A DNA stretch of 45,248 nucleotides from NCBI GenBank assembly GCA_012515535.1, contig JAAYYF010000017.1, positions 1 through 45,248 on the forward strand, in the 5' to 3' direction. The stretch's first letter is position 1, and each line of letters opens with the position of its first letter. Positions 24,291 through 32,803 of the stretch are shown here, in pieces. The position numbers and the translations under genes are program-made. This stretch comes from Deinococcales bacterium (lineage in GTDB: Bacteria; Deinococcota; Deinococci; Deinococcales; Trueperaceae). Below the pieces are notes generated by a model that saw only the letters and a list, made by a program, of their open reading frames with translations, did no database searches and was not told the DNA's origin.

Positions 24291-26147
24291 TCAGACCTTG
24301 ACGCGGGTGTCGACGACGCGCGCGTCGCGCGTGACGATCTCGAAGCCGAGGCGCTCGCCCTCCAGCAGGTAGAACTCGATGTCGGCGGAGCGCGTGCCGT
24401 TGCCGATGCTCTTGCGCTCGTAGGCGCCGGTGGCGGTGAGGATCATCGTCTCGGCCAGGCAGGCGGGCACGTTGCCGTCGCCGAAGCGCAGGTCGATGCG
24501 GCTGCGCAGCGTGCCGGGCGGGCGCACCACCCCGCCGGGCACCAGCTCCACGCCCGGAACGTCGAGCACCGACTCGTCGACGTCGACGGGGCGCCCCAGG
24601 TCGTAGACCCAGGCGCCGGGCTTCACCTGGTGCGCGAAGATCACCGGGTCGGGGTCGGAGGTGGCGGTGAAGATGAGGTCGGCGCCGGCCACGGCGTCGA
24701 TGTCGGTGGTGGCGAGGATGCGGGTGCGCGGGTGCTTGCGCCGCAGCGTCTCGGCCGAGCGGTTGAGCCGCTCGCGGTCGCGGCCCACCAGGATCAGCTC
24801 GCCGACCTCGCCGGCGATCATGCGCGCCACCCCGAAGGCCACCACGCCGTTGGCGCCCACCACGGCGGCGCTCGCGTCGCGCAGGTTGCCGCCCTGGGTC
24901 TTGAAGCGCCGCAGCAGCCCCGGCACCGCCGCCCGCACGGTGGCGGCCGTGTAGGCGCCGCCGTTGGTGACCACGATGTCGGGCACGGCCTCCTGCACCA
25001 CGCGGCCCTTCTCGCCGACGGTGGACCAGAAGGCGCCCAGGCCGACGACCTCGGCGCCGAGGCGACGGGCGAAGCGCGCGCCCTGGATGGCGAGGCGCAG
25101 GGCGTCATCGGGGTGCGAGCGGAACTGGTCGGGCATCAGGGGCGCCGAGATCAGCAGCACGCGCATCTTGCGCCCGTCGGCCAGCTCGATGCCCTCGATC
25201 ACGCCGTGGAACTGCGGGCGCATGTTCAGGAACAGGCGCTTGAGCCAGCGCTCGGGCACGATGCCCGGGCGCACGAGGCGCTCGACCACCCAGCGCAGCC
25301 AGCGGCTCGAGCGCGGCTGCCACACGTCGTCGTAGGTCATGGGGTGCACCATGAAGGCGCACAGCACGGTGTTGGGGTCGAGGCCGCGCACGGGCGGCGG
25401 CGCCCCCAGGCGCGCCTCGGTGCCGTCGCGGATGCGCGCCAGCGCGCCCATGTGGCGCCACGCCAGCAGCAGGGCGGCGGCCACCAGCGCCCCTGCGAGG
25501 CCGCCCGCCACCGCGCCGCCGACGGCGGCCACCACGGCGGTGACGGCCAGGGCGGCGATGCCCGCCACGCTGGCCAGCGCCACGTAGCCGGTGAGCGCCA
25601 GCAGCGCGGCGTAGACGGCGATGCCGAGGGCGGCGAGCCAGAACGGCACCGCGCCGAGGGCGAACAGCGCCGCCAGCGCGCCCACCACCACGCCGTTGCC
25701 GCGGCCGCGCGGCACGGCGGCCAGGCGCTTGAACGGCAGCGGGTGCAGGTGCCCGAGCAGCACGCCGAAGAAGGCCGCGCCCCCCGCCACCCCGAGCGCC
25801 GCGGGGGCGCTCGCCGCCCAGCCGAGCAGCCCGCCGGACGCGCCCGGCAGCGTGAGGCGCAGGCCCAGCAGCGGGTCGAGCGCCAGCGGCGTGAGCCCCG
25901 CGCCCCACACGCCCGCGAGCGCCCCCACCATCACCGCGGTGAGGCCCTTGAGGATGTCGAGCACGAACGAGGTGACGGCCACGCCCGGCCCCACCAGCTT
26001 GTAGACGTTCTCGACGCCGAGCAGGTGCGGGTTCACGTCGCGCGGGTCGAAGCCCGAGGCGGCCTGCACCAACCAGGCCCCGAGCGGGAGGGAGCCGATC
26101 AGGTAGGCGAGCGACAGGGGTAGCGCCCAGAGCGCGAGGGGTTCCAT
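24291..26147 (-). CDS. Two-domain membrane protein: PlsY-like acyltransferase domain fused to acyl-ACP-reductase-like domain
   Basis: A 618-residue protein with two parts. Residues 1-248 are a polytopic membrane domain like PlsY (acyl-phosphate:glycerol-3-phosphate acyltransferase): GSLPLGAWL, FDPRDVNPHLLGVENVYKLVG, LDILKG, LLGHLHP, and RHMGALARIRDGTEARLG. Residues about 260-618 are soluble and resemble cyanobacterial acyl-ACP reductase (AAR). They show TNGGAYTAATV, the nucleotide-binding VVGANGVVAFG (Gly431-Gly434 region), ELILVGRDRERLNR, and CLAETMIL, whose Cys563 aligns with the AAR catalytic Cys; the tail is also AAR-like. PlsY motif residues look altered: the Ser of GSGN is Pro in this alignment and the Asn of RHxxN is Ala. 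A role in making fatty aldehyde at the membrane is my inference. TAGAAT lies 9 bases before the ATG. It heads an operon with prmA, rsmE and a lipoprotein. Confidence 0.75.
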   Translation of the reverse strand: MEPLALWALPLSLAYLIGSLPLGAWLVQAASGFDPRDVNPHLLGVENVYKLVGPGVAVTSFVLDILKGLTAVMVGALAGVWGAGLTPLALDPLLGLRLTLPGASGGLLGWAASAPAALGVAGGAAFFGVLLGHLHPLPFKRLAAVPRGRGNGVVVGALAALFALGAVPFWLAALGIAVYAALLALTGYVALASVAGIAALAVTAVVAAVGGAVAGGLAGALVAAALLLAWRHMGALARIRDGTEARLGAPPPVRGLDPNTVLCAFMVHPMTYDDVWQPRSSRWLRWVVERLVRPGIVPERWLKRLFLNMRPQFHGVIEGIELADGRKMRVLLISAPLMPDQFRSHPDDALRLAIQGARFARRLGAEVVGLGAFWSTVGEKGRVVQEAVPDIVVTNGGAYTAATVRAAVPGLLRRFKTQGGNLRDASAAVVGANGVVAFGVARMIAGEVGELILVGRDRERLNRSAETLRRKHPRTRILATTDIDAVAGADLIFTATSDPDPVIFAHQVKPGAWVYDLGRPVDVDESVLDVPGVELVPGGVVRPPGTLRSRIDLRFGDGNVPACLAETMILTATGAYERKSIGNGTRSADIEFYLLEGERLGFEIVTRDARVVDTRVKV

Positions 26148-26156
26148 GCGTCGGCC

Positions 26157-26162
26157 ATTCTA
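26157..26162 (-). promoter_or_regulatory. -10 box for the PlsY/reductase-like operon
   Basis: TAGAAT on the minus strand, 9 bases before the ATG at 26147. The RNA would start within about 3 bases of the start codon. No clear -35 is seen. Confidence 0.5.
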
Positions 26163-26224
26163 ACTTCGCCCGGCGCCCGTCCCACGTTCGCGCTCGGACC
26201 TCGGAGGCGGCGCGCGCGTCGGTG

Positions 26225-26230
26225 TAGCAT
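26225..26230 (+). promoter_or_regulatory. -10 box for leaderless dnaB
   Basis: TAGCAT, 6 bases, then the dnaB GTG at 26237. There is no ribosome binding site in between. Confidence 0.55.
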
Positions 26231-26236
26231 GGGCGC

Positions 26237-27574
26237 GTGGAGAGCCGCACGCCGCCGCACAACCTCGAGGCCGAGCAGAGCGTCCTCGGCAGCATCATGC
26301 TCGACAACGAGGTGTACGCCCAGCTCGAGGGCTCCCTCAGCGCCGAGCAGTTCTACAAGGAAGCGCACCGCAAGATCTTCCGGGGCATGGAGCGGCTGCA
26401 CCGGCGGGGCGAGCCCATCGACCTGGTCACGCTCACCGAGGAGCTGCGCCAGACCGGCGACCTCGAGTCGGTGGGCAGCGTGGCCTACCTGATCGGCCTC
26501 GCCGACAGCGTGCCCACGGCCGCCTACGCCGAGAGCTACGCGCGCATCGTCACCGAGAAGGCCACGCTGCGCGACCTGATCGGCGCGGGCGGGCGCATCA
26601 TGCAGGCGGCGTTCGACCAGGCGGCGCCGCTCGAGGAGGTCCTCGACGAGGCCGAGAAGGCGATCTTCGACCTCACCACCCGCAAGCGCAAGACCGGCTT
26701 CGAGGGTATGAGCACGCTGGTCACCGAGACCTTCGCCGAGATCAACGAGCGCTTCGCCAACCCCAACCCGGTGTCGGGGCTACGCATGGGCTTCACCGAG
26801 CTCGACGGCATGACCGGCGGCCTGCAGCCCTCCAGCCTCAACGTGCTGGCGGCGCGCCCCTCGATGGGCAAGACGGCGTTCGCGCTCACCATCGGCCTCA
26901 ACGCCGCGCTGCGCGAGAAGGCGTCGGTGGGCATCTTCTCCCTCGAGATGTCGGCCGTGCAGCTCGTCACGCGCATGCTCTGCTCCGAGGCGCGCGTCGA
27001 CATGAGCCGCGTGCGCTCGGGCCAGCTCTCCGAGCGCGACTTCCAGCGCCTCGCCGACACCGCCGGGCGCATGTCCGAGGCCAAGGTGTTCATCGACGAC
27101 CACGCCAACATGACCGTCATGGAGCTGCGCTCGCGCGCGCGGCGCCTGATGGCCGAGCACGGCCTCGACCTGCTGATCATCGACTACCTGCAGCTGATGT
27201 CGGGCAGCACCCGCAGCCAGACCGAGAACCGCCAGCAGGAGATCTCCTCGATCTCGCGCGGCCTAAAGGCGCTGGCGCGCGAGCTCGACGTGCCGGTGCT
27301 GGTGCTGTCGCAGCTGTCGCGCGCCGTCGAGTCGCGGCCCAACAAGCGGCCGATGCTCTCCGACCTGCGCGAATCGGGCGCCATCGAGCAGGACGCCGAC
27401 CTCGTCACCTTCATCTACCGCGACGAGTACTACGACCCGCACAGCGAGAAGCACGGCATCGCCGAGATCATCATCGGCAAGCAGCGCAACGGGCCCACCG
27501 GCACCGTGGAGCTGCAGTTCCACAACGCCCACGTCCGCTTCAACGACCTGGCGCGCGGCAACCCGGGCGGCTGA
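26237..27574 (+). CDS. dnaB: Replicative DNA helicase DnaB
   Basis: Hexameric 5'-3' helicase of the replication fork. The 445-residue protein has the N-terminal DnaB domain starting PPHNLEAEQSVLGSIMLD (residues 6-23) that contacts primase, a linker, and the RecA-like C-terminal domain. Walker A is ARPSMGKT (residues 206-213) and Walker B is LLIIDYLQLM with Asp316. Further typical stretches are SLEMSAVQLVTRML, LSQLSRAVESRPNKRPMLSDLRESGAIEQDAD and IIIGKQRNGPTGTVEL. No intein interrupts it, though inteins often occupy dnaB. The GTG start has no Shine-Dalgarno sequence and lies 6 bases after TAGCAT, so a leaderless message is likely. It is divergent from the PlsY/reductase-like gene. Confidence 0.97.
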   Translation: MESRTPPHNLEAEQSVLGSIMLDNEVYAQLEGSLSAEQFYKEAHRKIFRGMERLHRRGEPIDLVTLTEELRQTGDLESVGSVAYLIGLADSVPTAAYAESYARIVTEKATLRDLIGAGGRIMQAAFDQAAPLEEVLDEAEKAIFDLTTRKRKTGFEGMSTLVTETFAEINERFANPNPVSGLRMGFTELDGMTGGLQPSSLNVLAARPSMGKTAFALTIGLNAALREKASVGIFSLEMSAVQLVTRMLCSEARVDMSRVRSGQLSERDFQRLADTAGRMSEAKVFIDDHANMTVMELRSRARRLMAEHGLDLLIIDYLQLMSGSTRSQTENRQQEISSISRGLKALARELDVPVLVLSQLSRAVESRPNKRPMLSDLRESGAIEQDADLVTFIYRDEYYDPHSEKHGIAEIIIGKQRNGPTGTVELQFHNAHVRFNDLARGNPGG

Positions 27575-27741
27575 GGCCGCGCCGGCGCGCCGCGCGCATG
27601 AGGGGCTACCCGCGTCTATCATCCTGGCCTCACGAACCGCTCATGGCGGTCAGCGTCCAGAACGTGATATTTCCCATACCGACCGCGAAAATCCGCCACG
27701 AAGCTTGGAATTTTTCACGCGGGGCCGAAAGTGCACCGTGC

Positions 27742-27747
27742 TAGACT
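27742..27747 (+). promoter_or_regulatory. Extended -10 promoter of the pil operon
   Basis: TGCTAGACT at 27739-27747 contains a TG extension and the TAGACT box. RNA would start near 27754, leaving a 21-base leader with the GGAGGAGG ribosome binding site at 27763-27770. AT-richer sequence (27661-27717, with AATTTTTC and GATATTT) lies upstream and could act as an UP-like element. Confidence 0.55.
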
Positions 27748-27774
27748 CCGCCTGATTTACATGGAGGAGGAGCT

Positions 27775-28962
27775 ATGGCCTCATTGCGCGAGCGGCTGTC
27801 TCGCTTGCTAAGTCCCAAGATCGAGGCGGTGGGCCTCGAGGTCGGGACCAGCGCGCTGAAGGTGGTGGAACTTCGCGCCGGCAACCCGCCGACCTTGGGG
27901 GCGCTGGCGGTGCGGCCCATGCCTCCAGGCATCGTCAACGAGGACGAGGTCACCGACCCGGAGGCGCTCGTCGAGGAGATCAAGGCTCTGTTCGACGACG
28001 CAGGGATACAGCGACGCTTCACCGTCACGGCGGTGAGCAACCGGCAAGCGATCACCCGCAACATCCACGTCCCCCACATGACCATCGCCGAGCTCGACGA
28101 GGCGATCCGCTGGGAAGCGGAGCGGTACATCCCCTTCCCCATCGACGAGGTGGTGCTCGACTACTTCGTGCTCGACAACCCCGAGGACGTCGAAGAGGGC
28201 GGCCAGCTCGAGGTGGTGATCGCCGCCGCGCGCCTCGACGAGGTGTCGCAGCAGGTCGAGTACCTCAAGCAGGCGGGCCTGGAGCCGCACGTGATCGACG
28301 TGCGCCCGTTCGCGCTCCTGCGGGCCCTGCGCGGTTCGCTGCTGGGCGAGCACCTCACCAAGACCACCCTCGCCTCCGAGAACTTCACCGAGGCGAACGA
28401 GGTGGGCGTGGTGCTCGAGATCGCCGCCAGCTCCTCGACCGTCACGCTGGTGCGCGGGCAGCGCGTGCTGATGAACCGCAACATCAACGTCTCCGGCGAC
28501 GACTTCACCGCCGCCATCCAGCGCGCCTTCGGCCTCGACTTCGACTCGGCCGAGGAGGTGAAGCTCGAGTACGGCACCGCCACGGTGCCCACCGAGGACG
28601 AGGAGGACCTGCTCAACTTCGACGCCAAGCGCGAGCAGTTCTCCCCCTCGCGCGTCTACGACGCCCTGCGGCCGGTGCTGGTGGAGCTCACCACCGAGAT
28701 CCGCCGCTCGCTCGAGTTCTTCCGCGTGCAGTCCGGCGACGCGCTGATCAGCCGCATGCTCGTCACGGGCGGCGGCGCCAAGCTGCGCGGGCTGCCCGAG
28801 GCCGTCGGCGACGCCCTCGGCTTCAAGGTCGAGATGGGCGACCCGTGGCTCAGCGTGCTGGTCGACGAGAACCGCTTCGACATGCAGTACCTGAAGCGCA
28901 TCGGCCCCGAGTTCGCGGTGCCGCTCGGCCTGGCGCTCAGGGGGGTGGCCGGCGTTGATTAA
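27775..28962 (+). CDS. pilM: Type IV pilus assembly protein PilM
   Basis: Cytoplasmic actin-like ATPase that recruits PilN at the inner membrane for type IV pilus assembly and DNA uptake. The 395-residue protein has the FtsA/PilM fold: phosphate-1 motif VGLEVGTSALKVVEL near residue 21, EAERYIPFPIDEVVLDYFVL as in other PilM proteins, VVLEIAASSSTVTLVRGQRVLMNRNI as phosphate 2, and LVTGGGAKLRGLPEAV as the adenosine site. A strong GGAGGAGG lies 4 bases before the ATG. It is first of the five-gene pilM-pilQ operon; the adjacent shikimate genes reflect an old pil-aro gene order found in several phyla. Confidence 0.95.
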   Translation: MASLRERLSRLLSPKIEAVGLEVGTSALKVVELRAGNPPTLGALAVRPMPPGIVNEDEVTDPEALVEEIKALFDDAGIQRRFTVTAVSNRQAITRNIHVPHMTIAELDEAIRWEAERYIPFPIDEVVLDYFVLDNPEDVEEGGQLEVVIAAARLDEVSQQVEYLKQAGLEPHVIDVRPFALLRALRGSLLGEHLTKTTLASENFTEANEVGVVLEIAASSSTVTLVRGQRVLMNRNINVSGDDFTAAIQRAFGLDFDSAEEVKLEYGTATVPTEDEEDLLNFDAKREQFSPSRVYDALRPVLVELTTEIRRSLEFFRVQSGDALISRMLVTGGGAKLRGLPEAVGDALGFKVEMGDPWLSVLVDENRFDMQYLKRIGPEFAVPLGLALRGVAGVD

Positions 28963-29560
28963 CATCAACCTGCTCCCCAAGAACCTCCGCCGCGTCCGCG
29001 AGCCGGGCTACTGGCGCCTGCTGGCCGTGCTCTTCCCGCTGCTCGTGCTGGCGGTGGCCGGCACCATGCAGTACTTCGCCAACGCCACGGCCGCCAACCT
29101 GCAGCGCGAGAAGCTCGCCCGCGAGGACCAGCTGGCCCTGCTGCAGCCGTTCCTCCGCGAGCAGCGCGACCTGCTCTCGCGCCAGCAGCAACTGAACCAG
29201 CTGATCGCCGTGGCGCGCTCGGTGCGCGAGAACCGCGTGATGTGGACCAGCGAGATCGCCGGCCTGCTCGAGACCCTGCCGGTCGGCGACGGCGCGCCCG
29301 TCATCGACTTCAGCTCGCTGTCGATGCAGAGCGTGGTGCCGCCGCGCGCCGACCCGAACCGCTACGAGGGCCGCCCGGTGGTCGCCGAGATGCAGGTGTC
29401 GGGCTCGGTGACCGACATGGAGGTGCTCGCCGCCTTCGTGCGCGCGCTCGAGAACTCCGACGCCTACGGCGTGCTGTTCCAGAACGCCCAGCGCCAGAGC
29501 GACCAGGACGTGTTCACCTACTCGCTCACCGTCGGCGCCGTGGAAGGCGGTGAGCGATGA
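28955..29560 (+). CDS. pilN: Type IV pilus assembly protein PilN
   Basis: Bitopic inner-membrane protein that links cytoplasmic PilM to the periplasmic PilO/PilP-like ring. The 201-residue chain begins MININLLPKNL, the peptide that binds the PilM groove in the family. One membrane helix follows (about residues 20-42), then a coiled coil (NLQREKLAREDQLALLQPFLREQRDLLSRQQQL) and a small ferredoxin-like domain. The start is the unusual codon TTG at 28955: it gives exactly the family N-terminus, overlaps the pilM stop by 8 bases, and has AGGGGGG upstream. Confidence 0.93.
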   Translation: MININLLPKNLRRVREPGYWRLLAVLFPLLVLAVAGTMQYFANATAANLQREKLAREDQLALLQPFLREQRDLLSRQQQLNQLIAVARSVRENRVMWTSEIAGLLETLPVGDGAPVIDFSSLSMQSVVPPRADPNRYEGRPVVAEMQVSGSVTDMEVLAAFVRALENSDAYGVLFQNAQRQSDQDVFTYSLTVGAVEGGER

Positions 29561-30144
29561 CCAGCCGCGGCTTCGACCTGCGCCGGCTCCGCCAGCGCGA
29601 CATCGCCATCATCATGATCGTGCTGTCGCTGCTGCTGGCCGTGCTCTGGTTCTTCTACATGTACCAGCCGACCCAGGAGCGGATCAGCACGCTCGAGAGC
29701 GACATCGCGCGCCTCGACGTCGACATCCGCCGCGGCGAGGACGCGAGGCGCAACCTCCCCGACCTGCGGCTGGCGGTCGCGCAGCTCGAGCAGGACCGGC
29801 TCGACTTCCTGGCGCAGCTCCCGCGCGAGAGCGACGTGGCGGGCCTCATCGACGCCCTGCGCGTGTCGGCCATCGACTCCGACATGCTCGTGAACGGCTT
29901 CAGCCAGGGCTCGGCCTCGGAGAGCATCCAGGACGTGCGCCCCATCGGCTTCCAGATCGGCCTGCAGGGCACGTTCCAGCAGACGATGGCGTTCCTGGGG
30001 CGGCTCGAGGAGATGCAACGGTTCGCCAAGATCCAGCGCGTCGGCCTCAACCTCGACGACAACACCTCCGCCGACCCGCTGATCAACTCCGACTTCGGGT
30101 TCACCGTGTACGTCTACACCGGTAGCGACCCAGGGGAGCAGTAA
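29557..30144 (+). CDS. pilO: Type IV pilus assembly protein PilO
   Basis: Inner-membrane partner of PilN. The 195-residue protein has a short cytoplasmic N-terminus, one membrane helix (about residues 16-36, IIMIVLSLLLAVLWFFYMY), a coiled coil (ERISTLESDIARLDVDIRR) and a ferredoxin-like periplasmic domain with MLVNGFSQGS and FLGRLEEMQRFAKIQRV. This is the same plan as PilN and typical for PilO. The ATG overlaps the pilN stop as ATGA, giving coupled and perhaps equimolar synthesis. Confidence 0.93.
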   Translation: MTSRGFDLRRLRQRDIAIIMIVLSLLLAVLWFFYMYQPTQERISTLESDIARLDVDIRRGEDARRNLPDLRLAVAQLEQDRLDFLAQLPRESDVAGLIDALRVSAIDSDMLVNGFSQGSASESIQDVRPIGFQIGLQGTFQQTMAFLGRLEEMQRFAKIQRVGLNLDDNTSADPLINSDFGFTVYVYTGSDPGEQ

Positions 30145-30147
30145 GAG

Positions 30148-31320
30148 ATGGCCCTTTCGCGAACCGCTCGCATCCTCATCGCCGTGCTGCTGCTGGCCGC
30201 CGCAGGGTTCTTCTGGGTCAACTACTTCATGCAGAACCCGCCGGCCGTGGACGCCCCGGCGCCCGCCACGCCCCGGCCCATCGACGGTGGCCCCGCCCCG
30301 CTTACCGGCGCTAACGGCGCTCCCGCCGACGCCGGGGCCCCCACGGTGGTCGCCCCCGACGACGCCACCGGCACCACGGCCCCCATGGCCGAGGGCCAGG
30401 GGCAGCCGGCCGACGCCGCCGGCACCGCCGACGCCACCGCGCCCGGCGCCGCGCCCGTGGTCGTCACGCCGCCCGCCGTGGTCGCGCGCGACCTGGTGGT
30501 CGAGGAGCTGCCGTTCCTCGTCACCGAGCCGCCGCTCGTCGGCGTCGAGGAGCCCGCCGAAGCCGAGGCCGACACCGGCCGCGCCGTGCGCGCCGCGCGC
30601 GCCAACGTCAACCCGTTCTCGCCCGTGCTGGTGCAGGCGCCGCCCGCGGCGCCCGTCGCCCAGCAGCCGCCCGCGGCGCAGGAGCCGCAGGTGGTGGTGG
30701 TCGAGGGCCAGCCCGAGCCGACCGCTCCGGCCAGCACCCCCACCGCCACCGCCACCCGCACGCCCGTGGCCGCCCCGGCACCGCGCGCCCTGGCGCCCGC
30801 GCCCAGCCGCGCCGCCGAGCTGCCGCGCCCGCTCCCCAGCGGCACCCTCACCGCCGTGCCCGACATCCTGCGCGACGTGCGCGGGCAGGAGCGCGCCGCC
30901 GCCGGCCCCGCCGACCTCGGCGCCGTGGCCGCCGTGGTGGTGCCCAGCGAGGAGAGCGCCGCCGAGCTGCCCTTCGCCGGCCGCGGCGCGCCGGCGCCCG
31001 AGGCGACGGCCTCCCCCGACGTCATCGGGCCGGGGCACGCCACCCAGCGCGCCGCCGCCTCCTCCACCCTGCCGCTGGCCGTGGGCGCCGACCCGCTCAG
31101 CCGCTACCTGCGCGACAACAACGTGCGCTTCACCGGCCAGGTGCTCGGCCCGCTGAGCGTGGGCGTGTTCCGCGCCAACGGCCAGCAGCAGCCGTTCGTC
31201 GTGACCCTCGGCCAGACGCTCCCCGACACCGACATCGTGCTGTCGGACCTGCGCGGCTACGAAGCAAGCTTCTCGCTGGGCAACCAGACCCAGGTGCTCT
31301 CCTTGGATACCAGGCGGTGA
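30148..31320 (+). CDS. PilP/PilW-position pilus assembly protein with long Pro/Ala region
   Basis: This gene holds the place of pilP in proteobacteria and pilW in Thermus. The 390-residue protein has a single N-terminal membrane helix (residues about 9-27) and then some 260 residues rich in Pro, Ala, Thr and Val, probably a flexible periplasmic tether. A compact C-terminal domain of about 80 residues has strands resembling the PilP homology domain (NNVRFTGQVLGPLSVGVFRANG ... QTLPDTDIVLSDL). It would connect the PilNO complex to the PilQ secretin. The family call rests mainly on gene order and architecture. The ATG lies 3 bases after the pilO stop. Confidence 0.7.
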   Translation: MALSRTARILIAVLLLAAAGFFWVNYFMQNPPAVDAPAPATPRPIDGGPAPLTGANGAPADAGAPTVVAPDDATGTTAPMAEGQGQPADAAGTADATAPGAAPVVVTPPAVVARDLVVEELPFLVTEPPLVGVEEPAEAEADTGRAVRAARANVNPFSPVLVQAPPAAPVAQQPPAAQEPQVVVVEGQPEPTAPASTPTATATRTPVAAPAPRALAPAPSRAAELPRPLPSGTLTAVPDILRDVRGQERAAAGPADLGAVAAVVVPSEESAAELPFAGRGAPAPEATASPDVIGPGHATQRAAASSTLPLAVGADPLSRYLRDNNVRFTGQVLGPLSVGVFRANGQQQPFVVTLGQTLPDTDIVLSDLRGYEASFSLGNQTQVLSLDTRR

Positions 31321-31322
31321 TC

Positions 31323-32777
31323 ATGAAAAGGTTCGCGACCCTCCTTACCTTCCTGGCGCTGGCGCTGCCGGCGTTCGCCCAGGGGCAGCTCGACCCGCTG
31401 CCCGCCGACCAACGCTTCGACGCTCCGGTGGAGTTCAGCACCGGCGCTAGCGGCGAGTCGCTGCCGGTGATGCTCAACGCGCTGGCGCGCTCGGTCGGCC
31501 TCACCGCCGTCACAGACGACGTGCCGCCCGTGACGATCGTCTACGACATCGGCGACCCCAAGCCGTTCCGCCAGGTGTGGAACATCGTGCTCACGCTCAA
31601 CGACCTCGACTACGTGCTGCTGGAGAACGACGTGGTCGTGGTGGGCACGCCCGCCAGCGTGGCGCGACTGCGCGCGCCGGCCGCCGGCGGCGAGGTCGCG
31701 GCCGCGGGCGACGAGCTCGAGCAGCGCTTCTACCGCGTGAACGGCGATCCCGACCAGGTGGTCGAGATCCTGCAGCGCGCGGTCCGCGGCCTCGACGTGG
31801 AGGCGCTGCCGGGCGTGCAGAGCATCATGGTCGTCGGCACCGCCGCCGAGCACGACCGCGTCCGCGGCCTGCTCGACCAGTTCGACACGGCCGCCGAGCA
31901 GGTGCAGCTCGAGCAGCGCACCTACTTCCTCTCGAACGCCGTGGCCAGCGACCTCGCGAACGTGCTGCAGTCCACCGGCGTGCTCGGCAACGGCGACGAG
32001 GCCACGCGCCTCGAGGACTTCACGGTCGTGGCCGAGCCGCGCACCAACAGCCTGATCGTCACCGGCTCGGCCTCCGTGCAGGCCCGCCTCTCGCAGCTGA
32101 TCCCGCAGCTCGACCAGGCGCGCCAGCAGGTCAACGTGCAGGTGCGCATCCAGGAGGTGGCGCACAGCGTCACGTACGACCTGGGCCTCGACCTCACCGG
32201 CGGCTTCGGCCAGATGGCGGCCAGCATCCTCGACACCGGCCTCAGCTTCGTGTTCGACGCCTCGTCGATCGTGTCGAGCTTCAACATCGGCGCCATCCTC
32301 GACGCCCTCGAGACGCAGGGCCTCTCGCGCCGCGTCGACGACGGCAACATCACCGTGCTCGACAACCAGACCGGCACCATCCAGTCGGGCGGCACCATCT
32401 TCATCAGCATCCCCGGCTCGGCCGAGAACATCGAGCGCGAGATCCCCTACGGCGTGCAGCTCGAGATCACCCCGCGCGTGGCCAACGACGGCAGCGTGAC
32501 GCTCGGCATCGTGGCCCGCGTCGAGGACGTGCTCTCGACCACCAACGACCCGAGCTTCCTCAACCTCTCCACCCGCGCCGTCTCCTCCACCATCAACCTC
32601 GCCCCGGGCCAGACCGCGCTGCTGGGCGGGCTGATGCAGAACCAGTTCACCATGACCAAGCGCCGCGTCCCGGTGCTGGGCGCCATCCCCATCATCGGCG
32701 AGCTGTTCGGGTCGACCGTCTCCGAGGACGAGACCACCGACCTGCTGCTGATCGTCACGGCCCAGGTCATCGACTGA
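31323..32777 (+). CDS. pilQ: Type IV pilus secretin PilQ (short form)
   Basis: Outer-membrane secretin through which pili pass and DNA may enter. The 484-residue protein starts with a signal peptide, MKRFATLLTFLALALPAFA, followed by N-domains (about residues 35-230) and the secretin core with EREIPYGVQLEITPRV and the signature STINLAPGQTALLGGLMQNQFTMTKRRVPVLGAIPIIGELF. It is much shorter than the 757-residue Thermus PilQ, so it has fewer N-terminal modules. A GTG at 31317 overlaps the previous stop, but the ATG at 31323 has AGGCGG at a good distance and begins the signal peptide, so it is preferred. A strong terminator follows. Confidence 0.93.
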   Translation: MKRFATLLTFLALALPAFAQGQLDPLPADQRFDAPVEFSTGASGESLPVMLNALARSVGLTAVTDDVPPVTIVYDIGDPKPFRQVWNIVLTLNDLDYVLLENDVVVVGTPASVARLRAPAAGGEVAAAGDELEQRFYRVNGDPDQVVEILQRAVRGLDVEALPGVQSIMVVGTAAEHDRVRGLLDQFDTAAEQVQLEQRTYFLSNAVASDLANVLQSTGVLGNGDEATRLEDFTVVAEPRTNSLIVTGSASVQARLSQLIPQLDQARQQVNVQVRIQEVAHSVTYDLGLDLTGGFGQMAASILDTGLSFVFDASSIVSSFNIGAILDALETQGLSRRVDDGNITVLDNQTGTIQSGGTIFISIPGSAENIEREIPYGVQLEITPRVANDGSVTLGIVARVEDVLSTTNDPSFLNLSTRAVSSTINLAPGQTALLGGLMQNQFTMTKRRVPVLGAIPIIGELFGSTVSEDETTDLLLIVTAQVID

Positions 32778-32803
32778 GCCGCGACTAGCACCGCGACACC
32801 GCC

